The notes under the pieces were generated by a model. The model was not told the origin of the DNA and ran no database searches. It was given only the letters and a program-made list of their open reading frames with translations. Below, piece after piece: positions 16,136 to 24,180 of a DNA stretch of 64,000 nt; position 1 is the first letter of the stretch, and the number at the start of each line of letters is the position of its first letter. The stretch is from Chryseobacterium sp. C-71 (lineage in GTDB: Bacteria; Bacteroidota; Bacteroidia; Flavobacteriales; Weeksellaceae), in assembly GCF_020911865.1 (NCBI RefSeq), contig NZ_CP087131.1, positions 248,001 to 312,000 on the forward strand. Reading direction: 5' to 3'. Made by a program: the position numbers and the translations under genes.

Positions 16136-17046
16136 AGAAGTTATTTTTTGTCTATGTAATTCTACTGTCTAAGATTTTTTACTGTCAAAACTCCGCAATA
16201 AATCTGGAACAAACATTTCCGGAAAAATATGACGGTTACACAGTGAAAAATGATCAAGGTCAAGCGATATTTAAACAAGAATATAAGTATCTTGATTCTG
16301 TAAATATATATGGTTTTAATTATTCTTCTCAAGATGATCTTAAAATTAGAGGCTTCCTTATAGAACCAAAATTGAAGGGCAAATATCCTGTGATTATTTT
16401 TAATCGTGGTGGTAATAAAGAAATTGGTGCCGTAACAATACCAACATTAACAAATTTTCTATCAAAAATTGCGGCCAAAGGATTTATCGTTATAGGTTCG
16501 CAATTAAGAGGTAGTGGTCGAAGTGAGGGTAAAGACGAGTTTGGAGGAAAAGACATTGGAGATGTTATGAAGTTATTTGAAATTGTTGACCATCAATCTA
16601 ATGCTGATTCAAAAAGAATCGGAATGCTTGGAGTAAGCAGAGGTTCAATGACTAATTTTTTAGTACTCAAAGAAACAGATAGGGTTTCTGCCAGCATTTC
16701 CATTGGCGGAATTGCAGATTTGAATCAGAAAGATAGACCAGAAATGTATCAGCTCTACAAAGAGCTAATTCCGTCATTTGAACAAAATCCAAAGAAAGAA
16801 TTAGAAAAAAGATCATCATTGCTATCAATACCGCTAATAAAAAATAAACATTTGAAAAATTTTATTATTCATGGTGCGAATGATGAAAGAGTAAATGTTG
16901 AAAATGCTTTTTTGTTATTTGATAAATTGAAATCTAATAATTTTTCGACAAAGTTGTTAATCTATGAAGATGCAAATCATGGAATTAATAATAACACAGA
17001 TAATCTTATAGACCAGATTATATATTACTTCAAAAATTATCTTTGA
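16132..17046 (+). CDS. Secreted alpha/beta hydrolase (S9/dienelactone-hydrolase type)
   Basis: A 304-residue protein with a signal peptide ending near FYCQ (residues 1-20). It has an alpha/beta-hydrolase core: oxyanion region NRGGNKE, the nucleophile elbow GVSRG (Ser169), Asp in HGANDERV and His in DANHGI. The fold matches acyl-peptide or prolyl-oligopeptidase-like C-terminal domains without a propeller. Its start overlaps the WH-motif gene by 4 bp (ATGA), so it is the last gene of the RiPP operon. It could trim the exported peptide or act on an unrelated ester or amide. It is smaller than the prolyl oligopeptidase at 10016-12205 and is not a duplicate of it. Confidence 0.82.
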   Translation: MKKLFFVYVILLSKIFYCQNSAINLEQTFPEKYDGYTVKNDQGQAIFKQEYKYLDSVNIYGFNYSSQDDLKIRGFLIEPKLKGKYPVIIFNRGGNKEIGAVTIPTLTNFLSKIAAKGFIVIGSQLRGSGRSEGKDEFGGKDIGDVMKLFEIVDHQSNADSKRIGMLGVSRGSMTNFLVLKETDRVSASISIGGIADLNQKDRPEMYQLYKELIPSFEQNPKKELEKRSSLLSIPLIKNKHLKNFIIHGANDERVNVENAFLLFDKLKSNNFSTKLLIYEDANHGINNNTDNLIDQIIYYFKNYL

Positions 17047-17096
17047 TTTTGTAGCACAGGATTAGCAATTCCCATATTCAGATTTCAGGGTGAGAA

Positions 17097-18869
17097 TTAT
17101 TCCAATAACAATAATTTATATTTTTGGAGTTCATCAGCAATTGTCTCAGTTTTGGATCTGAAAAATGATGAATTTTTAAACATTTCATCATAATAAGCAA
17201 TCCCATTCAGTATATTTTGTTTAAAATAATTCCATTTTTTTTGCTCGGTCAAATTTGTTTCAGATATTTTCGATGTATGCTTTTTAAAGTAATCTACGTA
17301 CATTTTTAATTCATTAATAAACATATTGGGACGATAAGATGATGAAAGGATGTTATCATTTCCATAAATATGCTGTATCATTTTTGAAAGAGGTACTTCA
17401 CTGTCAAAATAAGCAAGATTAGGTCCAGGACAAATAACTACTCCTTGTTTTTGACCTTTTATTTCGATTCCGTGTTCTAAGTAAGCCGCATTTGCGAGAC
17501 CTACACATAGGCATGATTTCTCAGTGATTTCCTCTTTTTCTTTTGAAAATTCTTGTGAATTCTTAATATCTTTAGTTTTCAGCAACTCGTTAAGCTTTAA
17601 ATCCTGAAACTTTTTAGAAGCTGTACAAATACCTTTAGATGAATATTCTTTATTTAAAGCCAATAATTTTTTTGGACAAGAGCTGCCATAAGTCTTTTTT
17701 GATTTCCTAAGAATTTCATTGGATGAACCTTTTACTGTGTTAAATGGAACTCCTAACGGCGATATATTACTAAGGTAAAAGTCGTTTTCTTTTGACATTG
17801 CTAATAGTTTTCGGGTTTCAAAATCTACAGACGTTGCATCCGGAACCAGTAAAAATGGTGAACCCCAGCCCACACTATCAATATTGTAATTTTCTAAAAG
17901 AAACAGATGTTCTTCAGCAGTCCCAACTCCTCCTTGTACCGTAATTTTCATTAAAGGCGGTTCGCTGGGAATATGTTTGTTTTTATTTTGAAGTGACGAG
18001 ACCATTAAAGTAAAAGCAGACTCAATCAGCTCATGTTTTCTTTGTTTGAATTCTTCTAAAATAGGCCCAAGTAAAAAGCCATCTGAAGCAAACGTATGTC
18101 CGCCACAGTTTAATCCTGATTCGATTCTGTATTCACTGACCCACAAACCTTTTTTCGCCAAAAAGTTACCTTGAATCATGGCAGATCTGAAATCGCTGAC
18201 CTTGATAATGATTTGCTTCTTGAGATAATCGTTACTGTCAGGATAAAAATCCTCAAATTCTTCTATATAACTGTATAATTTAGGATTAAAACCGGCAGAA
18301 AGTACCATTGAAGAAGATAATTTACTTTTTGCAAAACCACGCAGAGAGGAGTGAGCATCATTGTAGATATTAGGTAACTGTTCATTTTTGAGAAAATTTT
18401 CCTTGTCGACTTTGGTCATAATGTTAACGTCAATGCTGCCAGGAGAAAGGTGTTGGTTTACATAGTTTTTTAAATCTGCCATTTGATCTCCTTTGCTCGA
18501 AATAAATTGCTGCAATTGTGCTTTTATTAATGAGGTATTGGGAAGTATGGCAATAAAGTTTTTCAGGGTAGCTATATTGCTTATAAGATCTTCTTTGAAA
18601 GCTTGAAATTTATTATTGACAATATCATCTACCATGTTAAGATATGCTGTTATTCTTTCAGAGCGGTAATCATAGGTTTTTGGTGAAATTGCTTTGTATT
18701 TTATATTAAACTTCTCACTGTAAAAGCTTCTCATTTTTTCGGTAATCTCATCGTCAATAATAGAAATCACAGATGATATTCCTAAATGAGCCAGACGAAT
18801 AGGGGTATCGATAGTGTAAGCTAATCCCATCACAGGAATATGGAAGTTGTGTATAGGTTTGATATTCAT
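17097..18869 (-). CDS. Uncharacterised 590-aa protein, possibly TIM-barrel nitronate monooxygenase-like
   Basis: A long cytoplasmic protein without membrane segments. The stretch QGGVGTAEEHLFLLENYNID followed by SVGWGSPFLLVPDAT is laid out like the flavin phosphate-binding loops of nitronate monooxygenase or PfaD-type TIM barrels. The N-terminus (IPVMGLAYTIDTPIRLAHLGISSVISI) also reads as a first barrel strand with a substrate loop. Cysteines at SSCPKK, GICTAS and KSCLCVGLA cluster in the second half and could bind a metal or Fe-S centre. Overall length exceeds nitronate monooxygenases (about 330-380 aa). The family is therefore uncertain and no function should be transferred. It is convergent with the RiPP operon and downstream of the cco genes. 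Confidence 0.6.
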   Translation of the reverse strand: MNIKPIHNFHIPVMGLAYTIDTPIRLAHLGISSVISIIDDEITEKMRSFYSEKFNIKYKAISPKTYDYRSERITAYLNMVDDIVNNKFQAFKEDLISNIATLKNFIAILPNTSLIKAQLQQFISSKGDQMADLKNYVNQHLSPGSIDVNIMTKVDKENFLKNEQLPNIYNDAHSSLRGFAKSKLSSSMVLSAGFNPKLYSYIEEFEDFYPDSNDYLKKQIIIKVSDFRSAMIQGNFLAKKGLWVSEYRIESGLNCGGHTFASDGFLLGPILEEFKQRKHELIESAFTLMVSSLQNKNKHIPSEPPLMKITVQGGVGTAEEHLFLLENYNIDSVGWGSPFLLVPDATSVDFETRKLLAMSKENDFYLSNISPLGVPFNTVKGSSNEILRKSKKTYGSSCPKKLLALNKEYSSKGICTASKKFQDLKLNELLKTKDIKNSQEFSKEKEEITEKSCLCVGLANAAYLEHGIEIKGQKQGVVICPGPNLAYFDSEVPLSKMIQHIYGNDNILSSSYRPNMFINELKMYVDYFKKHTSKISETNLTEQKKWNYFKQNILNGIAYYDEMFKNSSFFRSKTETIADELQKYKLLLLE

Positions 18870-18911
18870 TTTTTAATAAATAAATTGAAGTTGTTTGTAT
18901 AGTTTTAAAAA

Positions 18912-18983
18912 ATGCCCTTGTCAGAGTAAACTCATTGAGATAAAAGTGAATAGTTTAGAAATTTTGTAAACTAAGACAAAGGC
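18912..18983 (-). terminator. Candidate terminator with long structured loop, after ccoP
   Basis: On the minus strand TGCCTTTGTC pairs with GACAAGGGCA (one G-U), closing a 52-nt loop with AGTTTA/TAAACT inner pairing. Six U residues follow. The position fits the end of the cco transcript. Confidence 0.5.
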
Positions 18984-19022
18984 AATGTTTTAATTATTGG
19001 TTTATAAGTTTGACGAAATATA

Positions 19023-19898
19023 CTACTCCCAATTGGCTGCTTTACCTTGAGGTGCTGCACCACCCAAAGCCTCAGTAATTGGTGATTTCTCCTGATTGAT
19101 GTGATAAATGTAAGCTGCAACTTTCTCTGCATCTCGTCCTGTAATAGTACCATCTTTGATGAATGGCCGCATGGTAGGATTATTGGGCGAGCCATTTTCA
19201 AGCATCCAGAATACATTTTTGAAAAGACTTTTTTCTTTAATATTGATCCAATAGGTATCGGTTAGATTGGGACCAATTCCGCCTTTCCCTGAATCTGAAT
19301 GACACGATACGCAATTGGTTTTGAAAATCTGTTCACCTTCTGCAATGTTATCTGCATTGTATTTTGCGGTTTCTATATCAATTTGCGGTGCTGTTTTTTC
19401 ATACTCTGCGATTGATGCAAGCATGGTTTTGGTTTCTTTGTCATATTCGGCATCAGGATGAGCATAATCTGTGAATGCAAATGCAATGAGGTAGACGACG
19501 CAGAAGACAATTCCGAAATAGAAGAGACCAATCCACCATTTGGGTAAAGAATTATCAAGTTCTGTGATTCCGTCGAAACCGTGGTCGATAAGAAGATCTT
19601 TTTCCTCAGTCTGAGATTGTTTTTTGAAGGCAGAGTTCCAAAGTTTCTGAAAATAAGGTGTTGATTTTTCTGTTAAATATTCCTTTTTCTCTTCCTCTGA
19701 TAATCTGTTGAAATTTTCGTTTTCTACTAAATCTCCAATCGAATTCATGATGAAAAGCAGAATGACAACGATCACAAGCAATGCCCAGAAAAATGGTGAA
19801 GTAAAGTAACCGGAATCTGATGCAAACATCTCGAATGCCATAAAGGTAAATCCTAATGTTACTGCAATGTATATTGATATTGGGGTTCTCGTTTTCAT
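19023..19898 (-). CDS. ccoP: cbb3-type cytochrome c oxidase subunit III (CcoP)
   Basis: A 291-residue subunit that delivers electrons to the cbb3 oxidase. It has two N-terminal membrane helices (about 8-24 and 36-52). The CcoP N-terminal domain continues with FDGITELDNSLPKWWIGLFYFGIVFCVVYLI (about 108-140). A single periplasmic haem c site follows at Cys196-x-x-Cys199-His200 (NCVSCHSDSGKGGIGPNLTD), with the distal Met in PTMRPFI. Classical CcoP has two haem motifs; one is usual for Bacteroidota versions. It lies 23 bp after the ccoNO gene. No ccoG or ccoH follows on the minus strand. Confidence 0.92.
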   Translation of the reverse strand: MKTRTPISIYIAVTLGFTFMAFEMFASDSGYFTSPFFWALLVIVVILLFIMNSIGDLVENENFNRLSEEEKKEYLTEKSTPYFQKLWNSAFKKQSQTEEKDLLIDHGFDGITELDNSLPKWWIGLFYFGIVFCVVYLIAFAFTDYAHPDAEYDKETKTMLASIAEYEKTAPQIDIETAKYNADNIAEGEQIFKTNCVSCHSDSGKGGIGPNLTDTYWINIKEKSLFKNVFWMLENGSPNNPTMRPFIKDGTITGRDAEKVAAYIYHINQEKSPITEALGGAAPQGKAANWE

Positions 19899-19921
19899 TT
19901 TAATTAAAATTTTTACGATTA

Positions 19922-22201
19922 TTATTCTACGCTTGCCGTTTTGATGTCGGTTGTTTTGATGTCTGTTCCTAATCTTTGCAAATACGCTATCATAGCGATA
20001 ATTTCTCGCTGCTCAAGCGGAACGAATTCATTTCCTTTGGAAGTTTTTTCTTTTTCCATTTGATCTTTTACATCAGCCGCTTCAGAATAAATTCGCTTGA
20101 CAATCGCTGCAGATTGATTGTTTGCCCATTGATCTGCAGAATCGATTTCAGCTTTTGTGTAAGGAATGTCAAAAGTGTTTTTCATCAATTTTATCTTGTC
20201 AACCATTTGTGAACGATCCAACTTATTGGTAATCAGCCAAGGGAAACGCGGCATGATAGAGCCAGCTGATGTAATTCTTGGGTTGTACATGTGTTTGAAG
20301 TGCCATGAATCAGGATTTCTGTCGCCTTCACGATGCAAATCCGGACCGGTTCTTTTTGATCCCCACAAAAATGGTCTGTCGTAAACAAATTCTCCTGCTT
20401 TAGAATACTGTCCGTTTTTACCATCAAATCTTGCTACTTCATCACGGAATGGTCTTATCATTTGAGAGTGGCAAGAATTGCAGCCTTCTCTTATGTATAA
20501 ATCTCTGCCTTCCAATTCGAGTGGAGTGTAAGGTTTTACCGCTGATATTTGAGGTAAATTACTCTTTACCGTAAGTGTTGGAACGATTTCTACCAATCCA
20601 CCGATTGCAATGGCAACAAATGCTAATATGGATAGGAGGTGAGGAGTTCTTTCGAGCCAAAGATGTACGCCTTCGCCTTCTTTTCTTGCACTTCCTACAT
20701 TGGCCAAAGCTGGTGCTTCTGCCGGAACTTCTTTTTGAAATGAACCTGCTTTGATGGTTTTAAAAACATTCATAACCATTAGAATCGCTCCACTCAAATA
20801 AAATAATCCGCCTAAAAATCTTAATTTAAAATAAGGAATAATTGCTGTAACGGTATCTAGCCAGTTTTTCCAGAGTAAAGTTCCGTCCGGATTGAATTGT
20901 TTCCACATCAGACCTTGTGTAAATCCGGCGATATACATTGGTACGGCGTAGAAAATAATTCCTAATGTTCCCAACCAGAAGTGCAAATTGGCAAGTTTTT
21001 TAGACCAAATTTCAGTTCTCCACATGATCGGTACCAAGTAGTAAACCACACCGAATGCCATAAAACCATTCCATCCTAAAGCTCCTAAATGTACATGCCC
21101 AATAACCCAGTCTGTATAATGCCCGATTTTGTTTAAAGATTTTGTTGCTAAAAGCGGTCCTTCGAAAGTGGCCATTCCATAACACGTAATTGCCACTACG
21201 AAAAATTTAAGAATAGGATTTTCTCTTACTTTATCCCAGGCACCTCTCAAAGTCAATAGTCCATTCAGCATTCCACCCCATGACGGAGCAATCAACATGA
21301 TTGAAAAACCAGTTCCCACTGCCTGAGCCCATGCTGGTAAAGCTGTATATTGAAGATGGTGAGGTCCCGCCCACAGATAAACGAAGATCAATGACCAAAA
21401 GTGAATGATTGATAATTTGTAAGAAAATACAGGTCTGTTGGCAGCTTTTGGCATAAAGTAATACATTAAACCTAAAACTGGTGTTGTTAATACGAATGCC
21501 ACTGCATTATGACCGTACCACCATTGTACTAGAGCATCTTTTACTCCTGCGTAGGCGGAATAAGATTTCCAGCTTGTGAATGATAATGGAACTTCTAAGT
21601 TGTTGAATATGTGAAGCATTGCAACTGCGATCCATGTTGCAATATAAAACCAAATCGCTACATATAAATGACGCACTCTTCTTTTGGCAATCGTTCCAAA
21701 CATATTGATTCCGAAAATAACCCAAGAGAATGTGATCAAAATGTCAATCGGCCATTCGTGCTCAGCATACTCTTTTGAAGTGTTGATTCCCATTAAAAAT
21801 GTAATCACAACGGCAATAATCATAATTTGCCAAGACCAGAAATGAATCCATGAAAGCGAATCGCTGTACATTCTGGTTTTCAAAAGTCTCTGCATACTGT
21901 AATATGCACCGCAAAAGAAAGAATTACACACAAAAGCAAAAATAACAGCGCTCGTATGAAGCATTCTGATTCTTCCAAAGCCTAAAGCTCCCTGCGAATT
22001 AATCAGTCCCTGAATGTTTCCGCTTCTTAAACTTTGGATGGTTGTATCGTCAGTTCCGAATAAAAATTCTGGTAATTCCGGATAAAACAGCATTAAAGCG
22101 GCCGTCAATCCCAAAATAAAACCAATAATTCCGAATACGATAGTGGCATAGAGGAATGCCCTGACAATATTATTGTCATAGTGAAATTTTTGCGTCTCCA
22201 T
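19922..22201 (-). CDS. ccoN: cbb3-type cytochrome c oxidase, fused CcoN-CcoO
   Basis: A 759-residue fusion of catalytic subunit I and monohaem cytochrome subunit II, typical of Bacteroidota. The N-terminal part (to about 490) has many membrane helices and haem/CuB histidines in WYGHNAVAFVLTTP, GPHHLQYTALP and HVHLGALGWNGFMAFG. The C-terminal part has one anchor helix and the haem c motif CNSCHSQMIRPF characteristic of CcoO. It reduces O2 to water with high affinity at the inner membrane and pumps protons. No ccoQ-like ORF fits in the 20 bp before ccoP. Confidence 0.95.
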   Translation of the reverse strand: METQKFHYDNNIVRAFLYATIVFGIIGFILGLTAALMLFYPELPEFLFGTDDTTIQSLRSGNIQGLINSQGALGFGRIRMLHTSAVIFAFVCNSFFCGAYYSMQRLLKTRMYSDSLSWIHFWSWQIMIIAVVITFLMGINTSKEYAEHEWPIDILITFSWVIFGINMFGTIAKRRVRHLYVAIWFYIATWIAVAMLHIFNNLEVPLSFTSWKSYSAYAGVKDALVQWWYGHNAVAFVLTTPVLGLMYYFMPKAANRPVFSYKLSIIHFWSLIFVYLWAGPHHLQYTALPAWAQAVGTGFSIMLIAPSWGGMLNGLLTLRGAWDKVRENPILKFFVVAITCYGMATFEGPLLATKSLNKIGHYTDWVIGHVHLGALGWNGFMAFGVVYYLVPIMWRTEIWSKKLANLHFWLGTLGIIFYAVPMYIAGFTQGLMWKQFNPDGTLLWKNWLDTVTAIIPYFKLRFLGGLFYLSGAILMVMNVFKTIKAGSFQKEVPAEAPALANVGSARKEGEGVHLWLERTPHLLSILAFVAIAIGGLVEIVPTLTVKSNLPQISAVKPYTPLELEGRDLYIREGCNSCHSQMIRPFRDEVARFDGKNGQYSKAGEFVYDRPFLWGSKRTGPDLHREGDRNPDSWHFKHMYNPRITSAGSIMPRFPWLITNKLDRSQMVDKIKLMKNTFDIPYTKAEIDSADQWANNQSAAIVKRIYSEAADVKDQMEKEKTSKGNEFVPLEQREIIAMIAYLQRLGTDIKTTDIKTASVE

Positions 22202-22306
22202 AATTCCTGTTTGTTGTAAAGAATGATTTTATTTCGTAGAAAACACTTTAAATAAAGGCTTTGCTGAAGTAAAAATAAATATCATGTTACGTGTCTAATG
22301 TTTTTT

Positions 22307-22314
22307 CAAAGGTA
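22307..22314 (-). promoter_or_regulatory. Candidate -7 element for the cco operon
   Basis: On the minus strand the bases read TACCTTTG, an exact TAnnTTTG match, about 105 bp before the ccoNO start. No TTTG occurs at the expected -33 spacing. No FNR-type TTGAT-N4-ATCAA box was seen between it and the gene. Confidence 0.4.
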
Positions 22315-22384
22315 ATGAGTAACTTTGGAAGAGACTATTAGCTTAGCTTCTAAAATATACCAAAAACTACTAAAGATAAACGGG

Positions 22385-22678
22385 ATGAAAGTGTGTGGAC
22401 AGAATATCAGAAAAATTAGAAGAGATCGGGATTTAACACAGGAATACATGGCATTTGAAATGGGAATTTCTCAAAAAGCATATTCTGATATCGAAAACTC
22501 AAAAGTGAAAATCAATCTTGAAATACTTACCAAAATTTCAAAAATTTTAGATATAAAACCTTCGGATATTTGTAGTATTTCTGATCAATGTAGTGGTGGA
22601 GATTATGAAGATAAGTATAACGATTTACTTGAATTTATGAAAAAAAACAATCTTCCATTGCCAGAAGAACATTTATAA
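22385..22678 (+). CDS. Small helix-turn-helix (Xre-type) transcriptional regulator
   Basis: A 97-residue protein beginning MKVCGQNIRKIRRDR. An Xre/Cro HTH_3 domain fills residues 5-62 (DLTQEYMAFEMGISQKAYSDIENSKVKINLEILTKIS). A short acidic, probably helical tail follows. A TTG 60 bp upstream would add 20 residues, but the ATG at 22385 starts right at the domain and is preferred. It is transcribed divergently from ccoNO. It could regulate the oxidase or itself; no operator was recognised. Confidence 0.82.
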   Translation: MKVCGQNIRKIRRDRDLTQEYMAFEMGISQKAYSDIENSKVKINLEILTKISKILDIKPSDICSISDQCSGGDYEDKYNDLLEFMKKNNLPLPEEHL

Positions 22679-22737
22679 TACTGTTGATTTCAGAAAAGAA
22701 ACAATGAATGTTCTTTGAAAAAATAAAGTCATTTATT

Positions 22738-23142
22738 TTATTGAAAAACAATTTTATAGTGTCCTTTTTCGTCTTTTACATCAATACCCACACCTTTAAA
22801 GGTTAATTTATTAATTTGGTAACCATCACAACCACCTTTAAATTCTGACGATTCTATTGAAAAATCAAACATCTTAAGTGAAGAATAAAAAGTATAGTTT
22901 TTTGTACCATTGTAAGCACCCACATTTTCTAAGATAACTTTTCCATCATCTGTTTTTGTAAGCTGTACGCCGACTTGATTTTCGTCACTGATCGAAAAGG
23001 GGCCAAGAGTTCCATTAGTGATCAGGTTTTTGTCATCGGCATCAACGAATTCAAAAACGATCGGCATAGGAGCATTATAGCATTCTTCGCCGCAAGCTGT
23101 GAAAACAAAGGTCATTAAAAGAAAAAGTACTATTTTTTTCAT
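22738..23142 (-). CDS. Putative lipoprotein of unknown function
   Basis: A 134-residue protein. The start at MKKIVLFLLMTFVFTACGEE gives a lipoprotein signal with the lipobox FTAC; an upstream in-frame ATG would bury it behind 13 extra residues and is rejected. The mature part is a compact domain with two further cysteines (EECYNAP and GGCDGYQ) and reads as beta-strands. I do not recognise the family. It is convergent with the HTH gene. Confidence 0.7.
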   Translation of the reverse strand: MKKIVLFLLMTFVFTACGEECYNAPMPIVFEFVDADDKNLITNGTLGPFSISDENQVGVQLTKTDDGKVILENVGAYNGTKNYTFYSSLKMFDFSIESSEFKGGCDGYQINKLTFKGVGIDVKDEKGHYKIVFQ

Positions 23143-23289
23143 GGGATAAAGATTAACTCGGTGAAATGTAAAGTTAATCATTAAACTTTTGTCTCCAAAA
23201 TAAAAAAACGTTGCAGTAGGAGAGTACGAAGGGAATTATTTGGCTTGCAAATAATTAAAAAGATTTGGGTTGGAAAACTATATGAAAAT

Positions 23290-23505
23290 TTACTTCGGCA
23301 GCATAATCATTCTGGCGTTTCCACCTTCCCGAATGACGATCAGTTTTCTATTCACCATGTTTTGCAGGAATGCATTTCTCTCAGCAATTGGGAGATTCAG
23401 GATATGATCAAAGTCTCCGAAAAAGTTTCCATTATTTCCACCGGTTTCTTCGTGTTTTTTTCTTACTAACAGAAGTATCTGGTTTTCCATTTCTACTGAG
23501 TCCAT
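23290..23505 (-). CDS. Small cytoplasmic protein of unknown function
   Basis: A 71-residue protein without signal or membrane segment. It reads as two helices (MENQILLLVRKKHEE and IAERNAFLQNMVNRKLIVIREGG) ending in a basic strand. This resembles a tiny winged-helix-like or regulatory fold, but the family is not recognised. A Gly/Asn-rich turn (ETGGNNGNFFGD) separates the parts. A good start codon and sensible composition argue that it is real. Confidence 0.55.
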   Translation of the reverse strand: MDSVEMENQILLLVRKKHEETGGNNGNFFGDFDHILNLPIAERNAFLQNMVNRKLIVIREGGNARMIMLPK

Positions 23506-23662
23506 AGCTTTTTATCGATTAAAAAATTGTAGTTGATTACAAATATAGGTTTATAAAATTGTGAAAGAATGCAATAGAATTTTAAGTTTACAAAAAATAG
23601 AACATGAGAATGGCTGTTGAAAATTTATCTAAATTATTCTATAAAACTCTTATTTACAATAA

Positions 23663-24025
23663 TTAAGAATCCGTATTTTTTTTAACGACATCAATCATGT
23701 CATCAATTCCAAATGGTTTGCCAATAAAATCATCAGCCAGACATTCTGCCGCTTCAGAAGCTATATTATTTGATGTTGACGTAAGAACAGCAGGTATTTC
23801 TTCAGTATCAGGATCAGTTTTTAATTCTTTGATAACCTGCGAACCTTTTACAGAACCTTTTATGTGATCATCTACAATTACAATATCCGGATCTATTTTA
23901 TCAATATTCTTTATTGGGTCTGTAGTCAAAGATCCTGTCACATCAAATCCTTCTTCCTCCAGCACCTGATCCATTATTTGAAGGATATCTTTATTATCTT
24001 GTACAAGTACAACTTTCTTCTTCAT
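23663..24025 (-). CDS. Single-domain response regulator (receiver only)
   Basis: A 120-residue CheY-like receiver. The phosphoacceptor Asp52 (IVIVDD), Ser/Thr switch (VLTSTSNN) and conserved Lys (FIGKPFGI) are present. The N-terminal acidic pair is changed to Gln9-Asp10 (VLVQDNKDI), which may weaken Mg2+ binding. There is no output domain. No kinase is adjacent, so it is an orphan. It resembles the lone receivers at 40152-40511 and 55944-56309 in size and in the x-KPFxxxD C-terminus. It probably signals through protein-protein contact. Confidence 0.88.
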   Translation of the reverse strand: MKKKVVLVQDNKDILQIMDQVLEEEGFDVTGSLTTDPIKNIDKIDPDIVIVDDHIKGSVKGSQVIKELKTDPDTEEIPAVLTSTSNNIASEAAECLADDFIGKPFGIDDMIDVVKKNTDS

Positions 24026-24180
24026 TTTAAATGGTTAATAATACTGCGAATATAATCAATATTTGTATATTATTGAGCGTACTTTTGAGGGTGAAATTAT
24101 TTTATTTAAGGTTTTTAAAATCTAATAAAAATACCAATCATCATCTGTGGCTTTGGTAACGAATTGACGTTTTTTTTGTT

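Noticed and set aside
22202..22384. FNR-type oxygen-responsive box before ccoNO
   Set aside because: No TTGAT-N4-ATCAA-like sequence was found by eye; only a -7-like element was seen.
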